Assembly: GCF_000485595.1 (NCBI RefSeq)
Contig: NW_014577237.1
Span: 396,898-423,661 of the forward strand
Origin: Priapulus caudatus
Lineage: Eukaryota > Priapulida > Priapulimorpha > Priapulimorphida > Priapulidae
Direction: 5' to 3'
DNA length: 26,764 nucleotides
Shown: positions 19,816 to 26,764 of the stretch, piece after piece
Layout: each line of letters opens with the position of its first letter
How positions within the stretch are numbered: the stretch's first letter is position 1
Position numbers and translations under genes: made by a program
The notes under the pieces: model-generated
The model's input: only the letters and a program-made list of their open reading frames with translations
Told to the model about the DNA's origin: nothing
Database searches by the model: none

Positions 19816-20046
19816 CCGTACATACATTTATAGCATGCATACTAACATGCAGTCGCACATGGCAAATTTGACAACCGTACGTTTGGCACGGTGCCGTAGC
19901 CATGCCAGTGCTAAGGGGGGGTCTGGGGGCACTGCCCCCAGAAAATTTTGAAATATTTAAGCCACATTTTGCGGCCAATATTTGAAGCCGTTTGGGGGGG
20001 GCCGACGCCCCCAACCGCCCCCCCTGGCTACGCGCCTGCGCCCGTC

Positions 20047-20540
20047 GCCAATGGCGACCAGAAACGGCTCTGCTGGGCGACTAAAAAATACCAAAAACAA
20101 AATATTAACAGGCCCAAAATAAAATCTTTGGCGAGTACAATTCTGTTCGGCGTTAACACAGCGCAAACAAGTGCTCAGAGTTCGATTTTATCGCAACACT
20201 CGGGCGGCACCACGGCTTTCCTATGTAATATAGTTGCGCTTTACAATATAGACATCGGCGTTTAGTTCACTGTTTGAGATGTCAGACCTACGCCGTCCGT
20301 GTGTGCAGCCGGCGCGGCTACGCAGGGGCCGGATAGTACGCGAGTCGATCGAAAAACGCGCCGCCGGTCAAAAGCGCCGCGATCAAAAGCCGCGCATACG
20401 CGCGGCGGATAGGAACCAAACTGCGCCTCTCTTGTATTTAAACCATAATGGCTCGTATAGCTTCTGTCTACATGAGTTGCCGGGGGATGTGCTTGTGTCG
20501 CAGCATTTTCGTTTGTCTGATTACGTTCAAGCAACTCATT
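20047..20540. other. Intron 5: GC-rich unique sequence
   Basis: CpG-dense patch 20285-20425 (CGCGCCGCCGG, AAAAGCGCCGCGA, AAAAGCCGCGC). No exon is recognised. Confidence 0.4.
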
Positions 20541-20544
20541 GAAA

Positions 20545-21592
20545 GCAGCGACAGCGTACACGGGTGCGTGCGTGCGTACGTACACGTGGCGTGTGTACGC
20601 GTACCCGTGCGTGCGTGCGTGCGTGTGCAATGTACACGTGCGTGCGTGGCATTGCACAGTGTGTGTGCGTGTGTACGTACACGTATGGTGCGTGCGTGTC
20701 AGCGTACACGTGCGGCGTGTGCAGCGTACACGTCGTCGGCGTGCCGTGTGTACGTACAACGTGCGTGCGTGCGTGTGTACGTAAGCAGCGGCGTGCGTGC
20801 GTGCGTGCGTGCGTGTGCACGTACACGTGCGTGTGAACGTGTGGCACGTACACGTGCGTGCGTGCGTCGTGCATGTGCACGGTGTGCGTGCGTGCGGTGT
20901 GTGTGCATGTACAGGTGCGTGTGGTGCACGTACCGTGCGTGCGTGCGTGTGGCACGTACACGTGCGTACGTGGCGTGCGGCGTGCCGTGCGTGCAATAGT
21001 CAGCTGCGTGCGTGCGTGCGTGCGTGTGTGTGCATGTTCATCGTGCGTGCGTGCGTGCGTGTGCGTGCACTGATACGCGTCGTGTGCACCTACACGTCGC
21101 GTGCCAGTGCGTGCCGTGCGTGTGTACGGTACACGGGCGTGGCGTGTGTGGTACGGTACAGCGTGCGTGCGTGATTGTGGCACGTGTGCGTGCGTGGATT
21201 GTCACGTGTGCGTGCGTTATTGTGCACGTGTGCACGTACACGTGCGTGCGTGCGTGTGTACGTATACGGCGTGCGTGCGTGTGTGCTGTGCGTGTCCAGG
21301 TAAGCACGTGCGTACGTGCGTGCGTGCGTGCATGTGCACGTGCGTGCCGTGTGTGTGCACGTACAGCGTACGTGCGTGTGGCACTGTACACGTGCGTGCG
21401 TGCGTGTGCACGTACACGTGCGTCGTGTCTTGTGGCAGGCTTGTGTGCGTGCGTGCGTGGCACGTACACGTGCGTGCAGGTGGGCACGTACACGGCGTTG
21501 CGTGTGCACGGTACAAAGTGGCGTGCGTGTGCACGTACACGTGCGTGCGTGTGCGCATCGTACACGTGGCGTGCGTGTGCACGTGACACGCG
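20545..21592. repeat. ~1 kb alternating purine-pyrimidine repeat (TGCG/TACACG)
   Basis: Almost wholly GTGC, GTAC, ACGT and CACG steps. It includes recurrent palindromic GTACACGTGCGTGCGTG blocks at irregular 30-60 bp spacing. Long frames on both strands (Arg/Thr/His or Cys/Val/Arg) are repeat artefacts. Confidence 0.95.
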
Positions 21593-22415
21593 GCCTAACT
21601 ACGAACTCGCTATCAACGAAAACATGCAAGCTATGACAAAGAAGCGTCAAAGGTGCCGCCTGTCAGTGTAGAATGGTAATTATTTATTATTTTTAGTGAG
21701 TAGTAATTTATAATGTTTTCTCTCATAAATAATGTATGCGCGGTGATGCTGGATACATCCTGCGGAAATTTCGAGTGGTTTACGGCCTCGTCAGCTCGTG
21801 TAAAGTTACGGCAAAAGGTTTATCGTAAAGTTAGCTTGATAAATTGCACGCAAAAGGCCTCGCTGCGTACGCGAAATCGTACGCAAATTTACTAAATAAG
21901 CTGTGTTTGATAATCGCACTAAAGCCTAGGAACACACTGTGCATTTTCTACGCTGGCCGCTTCGATGCGATAACACGTGCCGAGTGCCGCGCGGTGTGTC
22001 CGTCCACGCCGCGTATTTCGGCACAGCGATCCCATACGCCCTGCCTGATTCGCTCGCGATTCAACAATGTGTGAACTATTTCCGCATCCGGTTTCCAGTC
22101 GCTGGCATACAGCGCCTGCGCTTGCGCCAGCGCGCCGCGAAGGGGCACACGTAGCGAAAAATGCCAATGGAAAATGGGGCACCACTTTTCATTTGGGCCA
22201 GTAGAAATAAATTTTCTGGGTGGCCCAATAAAAAAAATTTGTCAAGCAGCTGGAAATGGAAATCACTGAACTGCATGTAGTTGAGACTGTAAGTGTAAGC
22301 GACTCGGGGAGGCCATACACGCACGTATGCCCTGATTCAGCAGTGACCGGTGGAAATTGACTTAACCTGTGACAGATGACTCTGTGGGGACTGCACTTCA
22401 GTTGTGGGCAACTCA
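21593..22415. other. Intron 5: no gene recognised
   Basis: Includes CCTAGGAACACACT near 21925 and a CpG-rich block to 22150 open on both strands. Its look is that of a transposon terminus, but I found no matching partner end. Confidence 0.4.
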
Positions 22416-22427
22416 GTGGCATATGCC

Positions 22428-22905
22428 GCCCCTCCTCCTGCCTCCTCCCTCTTCTGCCATCTAGCGTGTGCCCGTGAATATTCCTTCCCCCTCCCACCTC
22501 CCTCCCTCCCTCCTCCACAATCGAGCGTGCGTGAGCGGCGTATGCCTCCCCCTCCCACCACCATCCTTCCACGATCTAGCGTGCATACGCTCCCGCCTCT
22601 CCCCCCCTTCCCAACCAAAAAATCCCCTTAAGGCGCAAAATGTGTCAGTGATATTCCCGCCCCCTACCCCCCTCCCGCTCCTCCTACCCTCCACAATCTA
22701 ACATAGCTCAGTGAATATCCTGCCCGCTCCTTCCCGCCTCCTCGCTCCTCCACAATCTCAGCACGCGTCAGCTGAATATACTCCTTTACCCCTCCCGCTG
22801 GCCTCTGCACCTCCTCCCTTCCCAATCGAGCGCATGCATTGCAGTGAAATATCCCTCCCCTGCCCGCCCCTCCCACCTCCTCCTCCACAACCCGGAGCGG
22901 GTGCG
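22428..22905 (+). repeat. C-rich pyrimidine minisatellite before exon 6
   Basis: About six diverged units (55-120 bp) sharing CTCCACAATC-AGCG, GTGAATAT and CCCTCCC blocks. It ends 97 bp before exon 6. Confidence 0.8.
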
Positions 22906-23001
22906 TTAGCAGCCTATGACCGTCCCCCGGCAGCCCGGTGCGGAAGCCAACACCGACACCGAACATCTGACCAACACAGGGCAGCGCAGCAGTAAGCCCA
23001 G

Positions 23002-23178
23002 GTTGAGCGGTCGACGTGGGCGGACGTGTGGAAGCGAAGACGCGCACGTGCTGCCGTAGATGAACGCCGCGACGCAGGCATCGGCCTGCAAGTGCGCGTC
23101 CTCGCGTCGCGCCTCGAGTCCATCATCCGCGCCCGTCGGGGACTCAACTTCTCGTTGCCCATCTACAGCAACTGATCG
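23002..23178 (+). CDS. ABCB6: ABCB6 exon 6 (linker and first core TM helix), frame damaged
   Basis: Acceptor GTAAGCCCAG. Phase 0 joins EDTEQ to VERSTWADVWK, matching the STWRDFGRK region after the TMD0 linker. The end LQVRV...GLNFSLPIYS matches the first core TM helix and its luminal edge. Between them the expected K-T-R-T-L-L-P-Y-W-P segment appears only in another frame (AAGACGCGCACG at 23037). A TGA at 23173 falls where AGC-AAA-CTG-ATC is expected, one A short. The donor reads GCTGAG instead of GTGAGT-like. So at least three small base changes are needed. Sequence error or a real lesion: I favour error. Confidence 0.75.
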
Positions 23179-23487
23179 GCTGAGTGCGGCGCGAAGGCGC
23201 CCTGTGATCGGCTCAGAGCGCAGGCACCCTGGTGAGCGGGCGCGGCGTCGTGGCGCCCCCTGCTAGGGGTTGCCGCGTGCTGCAGCCGCCCCTTAGGTTT
23301 CTGTCGAGCTGTTGATGTCGAATTACCGTGCCTTGATGAAGGCTGGAGAGATTTTGTTTCGACGAAGTGAAGTCGAACCTTAATATAACGTTACATTGTA
23401 TATGGTAAAAAGTCCATGAAAAAATCATATTAAAAGTATATTTGAAACAGAATCAATAACGAATTTTTTGAAACGAAATTCGAAATT
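23179..23487. other. ABCB6 intron 6, first part
   Basis: CpG-rich until ~23290, then unique AT-rich sequence. Nothing else is seen. Confidence 0.5.
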
Positions 23488-24200
23488 GGAGCTCTCTCTC
23501 TGTCTCTCCCTCTCTCGTCTCTCTCTCTCCTTCTGCTCCTCGCTCTCGTTCTCCTCTCTCCCGTGGCTCTCTCTTTCCTCGGTCTCTCTGTCCTCTCTCT
23601 CTCTCTCTCGTCTCTCGTGCACCTCTCTCTCCCCTCTCTGCGCCCCGCGTCTCTCTCTCTCTGCTTCTCTCCTCTTTTCTCTCTCTCTCTCCGGGCTGCC
23701 GGTTTCTCTTTCTCTCTCTGCTCCGTCATCTGCCTCCATCTCCCCGGCCCGTCTTTCTCGCCCTCTCCTGGCTCCCTCTCTCTTCCGCTCTTCCCGCTCC
23801 TCTCTCGCGTCGGTCCCCTTCCGCCCGGTACCCGCGCCGAGGCGCGCGCCCCCGCCGGGTGCCGCCCCAGCCTGGCGACGCGGCCCCGGGCAGTGCGCCC
23901 GGCGGGGTGGGGCCCCTCGGTGCGGCCACCCCCCTGAGCGCCGGCTGCCGTCCTCCCCCCGGGTCCTGGCGCGCGGGTCCTTCTCGGGCTCTCGTTTCGT
24001 CCTCCCTTTCTCTCTCCTCTCTTTCTCCTTGCGCGCGCGGCCCGCCCATGCGCTCTCGCCTCTCATGCCTCCTATCACATCCGAACCCCCGCTCCTTTGT
24101 GTGCTTTCTTCTCTTCTTGTTTGTGCTCCCGTCTTTCCGCCCGCTTGCTTGCTCCTCCTTCTTTCCTGCTTTTCTTTCACCTCGTCCTGCCTGTCCTTAC
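23488..24200 (+). repeat. ~710-bp CT-rich pyrimidine tract before exon 7
   Basis: TCTC repeats, CpG-rich C-blocks, then T/C-rich sequence reaching the exon 7 acceptor. Long Ser/Leu frames on plus and Arg/Glu frames on minus are repeat artefacts. Confidence 0.9.
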
Positions 24201-24204
24201 AAAG

Positions 24205-24295
24205 TTGACAGCTTCACCTCTGGCCTCCATGGAGCTGCGATGGACTACACCTCATCTAACGTGGTATCCGGATGGGCTGCAGGGAGGAGGAACAG
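24205..24295 (+). CDS. ABCB6: ABCB6 exon 7 (loop and second core TM helix), frame damaged
   Basis: Acceptor CTTACAAAG. With the G left by exon 6 it reads VDSFTSG, as after LIV in other ABCB6 proteins. PPWS and GLHLI follow in a second frame, and LQGGGTG, the conserved GGGTG before exon 8, in a third. Net length (91 nt) does not satisfy the required phase. The donor region ACAG-GG-TGTGTG has one G too many for exon 8. The order and motifs make the exon firm. The base sequence is probably imperfect. Confidence 0.65.
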
Positions 24296-24475
24296 GGTGT
24301 GTGTGTGTGTGTGCGGGGCCACGCAGCGTGCGTGCGTGGCCAGTGCGTGCGTGGTGTTGTGGTGTGTGTGCGTGTGCGTGCGTGCGTGTTGTGGTGTCTG
24401 TACATGCGTGGCGTGTCGTGCGTGCGTGCGGTGTGTGTGGGTTCTGTGTCATGCGTGCGTGCGTCGCGCGATGCG
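24296..24475 (+). repeat. GT/GTGC microsatellite starting at the exon 7 donor
   Basis: (GT)n begins directly at the splice donor and runs into GTGC-type repeats. Confidence 0.9.
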
Positions 24476-24547
24476 TCAGAATCGCGTCGACATTTCTGAC
24501 CGGGGTCGTGAGTTCTTTCGTTGTTGCTAAGTGCCGGACGAGACTAA
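24467..24547 (+). repeat. Direct repeat, copy 1 (interrupted by a MITE)
   Basis: About 81 bp including TTTCTGACCGGGGTCG and GAGTTCTTTCGTTGTTGC, matching 25355-25436 at ~88-90%. The MITE at 24548 sits at its right end. Confidence 0.85.
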
Positions 24548-24722
24548 AGCCCGGCGCACACGTGGAGATTTTTATCGCTAGTACTCAAATATGGCAGCGC
24601 CCTTGGTGTGGGGGAACAAAGCAGGAGCGATGAAGCTTGTTGAAGATGGCAGGAACGCCGTGTCTTTTTGACATTACGAGGCGCACACGGTGCGATTAAA
24701 ATCGCCACGTGTGCGCCGGGCT
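24548..24722. mobile_element. PIF/Harbinger-like MITE with TAA duplication
   Basis: Ends AGCCCGGCGCACACGTGG and, inverted, CCACGTGTGCGCCGGGCT. The inverted similarity continues through GATTTTTATCG/CGATTAAAATC. TAA at 24545-24547 and 24723-24725. A three-base TAA duplication is typical of PIF/Harbinger. No coding capacity. Confidence 0.8.
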
Positions 24723-24725
24723 TAA

Positions 24726-25038
24726 GGAGCATTCTTAGCACTCCCTGCGAAAAAAACACGCTAAACTAAAGAGCGATCTGGCGAGCACAGACCTCCGCCC
24801 GAAGGCAGTTGAACTTCTCTCAATGTAAGAAATTTTATAATTAATTAATAATTAATAATGGATCCGGATTAGTGCGAGCGTGGCAGGTGGGGGAGGACTG
24901 TGGTTGCCCCTTAGCCTGTGGTTGCGGTGTTTGTAAGTTCTACCACAAGCCAGCGCACCTAGCGGAAAGTGAAACTGAAACGTGCATGGTAACAACACAC
25001 CCATAAACCACCTGAAGGATGCCGGTGAAACAGCAGCC
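24726..25038. other. Intron 7: unique sequence
   Basis: The first ~60 bp align loosely with sequence after the copy 2 direct repeat. No exon. Confidence 0.4.
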
Positions 25039-25266
25039 CGGCAGTTAGCATGCGATATGATATGACTAGCTGAGGCACTTAGGGATATGACTACTAGCAC
25101 TTAAAAAAAAAAAAAACCCTAACCTAACCCTAACCTAAACCCTAAACCTAACCTAAACCCAAAACCTAACTCTACACCTACCGCCTAACGAGCCTAAATA
25201 AAAAAAAAAAATTAATTATAAATTAAAGTGCCTAGAGCCCCAATATCATATCGCAACTAACTGCCG
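25039..25266. mobile_element. Inverted-repeat element with telomere-like core
   Basis: The arm 25039-25080 (CGGCAGTTAGCATGCGATAT...GAGGCACTT) is the inverted, ~85% match of 25226-25266. A-runs lie at 25103 and 25200, and the core is telomere-like. No target duplication is fixed. Confidence 0.65.
25116..25196 (-). repeat. Degenerate telomere-like array (CCCTAA/CCTAA)n
   Basis: A dozen CCCTAA, CCTAA and CCTAAA units between two inverted arms. Confidence 0.85.
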
Positions 25267-25354
25267 TTGCGTGAAACAAGTAACCTCCCCCGCCGACTTT
25301 GCGCGAGGTAATTAACTCGAGTTTAAATCTGGACAGGTGTGCGCATGTCACATG

Positions 25355-25436
25355 CGCGATGCATCAGATCGCGTCGATCCATTTCTGACCGGGGTCGCGA
25401 GTTCTTTCGTTGTTGCTAAGTGTCGAATGAGACTAA
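25355..25436 (+). repeat. Direct repeat, copy 2 (empty site)
   Basis: Same block as 24467-24547. It continues GAGACTAAGAAAAACTCTTAGG with no MITE. Confidence 0.85.
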
Positions 25437-25832
25437 GAAAAACTCTTAGGACCTTTTTGCGGTAAATTTAAACGCGTCATTCATCCCGAGCGTGTAGTTT
25501 GCAAAGTGAATGAATCACTTCTGGTAATCTGGCACTGGCCCACGTTTGTCTAGACTCTAGACCATGAGTTGCATGAATGTTTGATGGGGAAGAGGCATAG
25601 CTAAACGTGTGAGACCCTCATGACCTTCATTTGTCCTTGTAAAGGGTCGGCAGGGCGTGCGTGCTTAGCGTGTATGTCGCTGGCATTTGAAACGTAAGAA
25701 CGACAATGATGCTTGATGCTTGATGCTTGACTTTTCGGAGCTTTGATGGGATCGTGGGTGGCTAGCGTCTGTGTCGTTGGCATGTGAAGTAGTGTAGGAA
25801 CAGCAATGACCTTGACGTTTGCCCTTTTGAAG
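25437..25832. other. Intron 7, last part
   Basis: Contains two ~100-bp related blocks around GCTTAGCGTGTATGTCGCTG (25660) and GCTAGCGTCTGTGTCGTTGG (25761), a diverged direct duplication. No exon. Confidence 0.5.
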
Positions 25833-25935
25833 GTTCGATGGGCTTGCTGAACAACCTGAACACGTTCCTGTGGATCCGCGTGCAGCAGTACACATCGCGG
25901 GAGGTGCAGGTGCAGCTGTACGATCACCTACACGG
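25833..25935 (+). CDS. ABCB6: ABCB6 exon 8
   Basis: Acceptor GCCCTTTTGAAG, donor ACGG/GTGCGT. Encodes [19 protein letters not shown] then [16 protein letters not shown]. The [12 protein letters not shown](F/Y)TSR block is highly diagnostic for ABCB6/HMT1. It forms the cytosolic extension of TM helices leading to the coupling helix. Intact, phase 1 in and phase 2 out. Confidence 0.97.
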
Positions 25936-26010
25936 GTGCGTGGGGCCGCCGCGCCGTGCCACGCTACAATCTACGTCAATATTAGTCGGCCGTAATCTAC
26001 GCGATAATAT

Positions 26011-26171
26011 CAGGAGTGTAGAATATTGACGGTGTATTATACACAGAGATATAACATATCAACATACAACGCGGAGATTAAAGAGATTATGCACAGAGAT
26101 ATATACCGGTAACATATAGAGATTAACATAGAGAGTGTATATAGAATCTATATTATAGGCCTACACTCCTG
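26011..26171. mobile_element. CAGGAG-type MITE with 7-bp duplication
   Basis: Left end CAGGAGTGTAGAATAT, right end inverted CCTACACTCCTG. ATAATAT is directly repeated at 26004-26010 and 26172-26178. Same family as 8456-8502 and 13352-13403 but longer. Confidence 0.75.
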
Positions 26172-26178
26172 ATAATAT

Positions 26179-26489
26179 GTGTCGATAATCGTAATATATT
26201 AGTATTTGCTTCGTTGGTACAGCAACACCATATATATTATTATTCATATTATTGATGTGTATGATTTATTTATATCAGTAAATAATCTAGCTTAAAACTT
26301 AATAACTCGGTGGCTCATACATGATACATTAATATGTACGTCATTAGTAGCTAATTGTAACCCATACATAGATGGCAGTAGTAAATAACCTTTTTTACAT
26401 CATTATTACATCATTGTAATCCATAGATTGCACAATTAGGAAATAATTTTTCGTAAATTTCTTACAATTGGCGTGTGTATCTTGTTTAG
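26179..26489. other. Intron 8: AT-rich, nothing recognised
   Basis: Unique AT-rich sequence up to the exon 9 acceptor. Confidence 0.5.
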
Positions 26490-26579
26490 ACTGTCACTGA
26501 GATGGCACCTGGGTCGGAAGACAGGGGAAGTGCTGAGGGTCATGGACAGAGGAACCACCAGCATCAACACTCTACTGAA
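26490..26579 (+). CDS. ABCB6: ABCB6 exon 9 (coupling-helix region)
   Basis: Acceptor TATCTTGTTTAG, donor CTGAA/GTAAGT. Encodes [19 protein letters not shown] then [13 protein letters not shown]-x-R-x-T-G-E-x-L-R...RG-T is the conserved intracellular segment of ABCB6/ABCB7/ATM1 half transporters. Intact. The remaining TM helices and the ATP-binding domain lie beyond the window. Confidence 0.97.
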
Positions 26580-26739
26580 GTAAGTTCCGCGATCGTGTCC
26601 ACATGATTAACCCTAATACTAAAGAATTTGTAACCAACCTATATTCAGATTTAAAGGAACTGCCACTAATTTTTTTTGAATGGATTCCCTCTAACCTTTA
26701 ACTCTAATATGGCTTATAACCTCCTATGGCAGGCTGTGC

Positions 26740-26764
26740 TATTATTATTATTATTATTATTATT
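26740..26764 (+). repeat. (ATT)n microsatellite at the right edge
   Basis: Pure ATT units to the window end. Confidence 0.9.

Larger units (their letters stand above)
18791..20038. mobile_element. Non-autonomous hAT-type element, 15-bp TIRs
   Basis: CAGGCGCGTAGCCAG at the left, inverted CTGGCTACGCGCCTG at the right, both next to G- or C-runs. Flanks CGCCCGGT (18783-18790) and CGCCCGTC (20039-20046) fit an 8-bp duplication with a one-base slip. There is no transposase. The interior holds inverted GT and CA microsatellites and a possible nested element (GGGGCGGATGCCAGA at 19021; TCTGGATCCGCCCC at 19625). Confidence 0.75.

Noticed and set aside
19232-21671. Frames of up to 244 codons rich in Arg/Thr/His or Cys/Val/Arg
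   Set aside because: Products of GT/GTGC/CACG repeats, open on both strands at once, with no domain.
23425-24208. Two frames of ~250 codons, Ser/Leu-rich on plus and Arg/Glu-rich on minus
   Set aside because: They are translations of the CT repeat; the plus frame merely overlaps the real exon 7 in the VDSFTSG frame at its end.

Overview
The window is animal nuclear DNA: spliced genes with GT-AG introns, TTAGGG-type telomere-like arrays, and a dense mixture of MITEs and microsatellites. The style fits a marine invertebrate, but the species cannot be fixed from sequence alone. I recognise four genes. (1) Positions 1-241, minus strand: the first 80 codons of a class A (rhodopsin-like) GPCR that runs off the left edge, with a TATA-like box and a 290-bp CAG/CAA-type triplet tract just upstream. 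(2) Positions 3959-4363, plus strand: a small protein with a PHD finger that lacks one zinc-binding cysteine. (3) Positions 4451-8373, minus strand: a seven-exon P-element-like (TNP/THAP9-type) transposase, open from end to end, convergent with the PHD gene and 87 bp from it. (4) From 11243 to beyond the right edge, plus strand: ABCB6, a half ABC transporter of the ABCB6/HMT1 family. Nine exons are visible, covering the N-terminal membrane domain and the start of the ABC transmembrane domain.

Layout. 1-640 GPCR start and triplet tract. 640-3640 intergenic, with a hAT-type element bearing exact 8-bp target duplications (1831-2254) and an inverted-repeat element carrying a (TTAGGG)n tract (about 2690-3529). 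3959-8373 PHD gene and transposase. 8456-10860 micro-MITEs, a second telomere-like array, a 555-bp inverted-repeat element, and three copies of a palindrome just upstream of ABCB6. 11243-13798 ABCB6 exons 1-5, clean and in phase. 13799-23001 a giant intron 5 filled with a Tigger-like MITE, a 686-bp foldback, a ten-copy minisatellite, a hAT-type element with an 8-bp duplication and about 1 kb of alternating purine-pyrimidine DNA. 23002-24295 exons 6 and 7, each preceded by a very long pyrimidine tract and each carrying reading-frame lesions. 24296-26764 a PIF/Harbinger-like MITE with its paralogous empty site, an inverted-repeat element with a telomere-like core, then clean exons 8 and 9.

How it works together. 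The visible ABCB6 exons splice in matching phase from exon 1 to exon 5, and exon 8 joins exon 9. Exons 6 and 7 fall in the right order and match the family, but both need small base corrections. Repeat copies around them differ mostly by homopolymer indels, so I favour local assembly or read error in roughly 15.6-24.5 kb over gene decay. The transposase and PHD gene may belong to one mobile element, but I could not find its terminal repeats.

The most unusual signals are the intact spliced transposase with its PHD neighbour, telomere-like arrays sitting inside inverted-repeat elements, a family of very short CAGGAG-ended hairpins with 7-bp duplications, and a three-fold repeat of the exon 4 splice donor.
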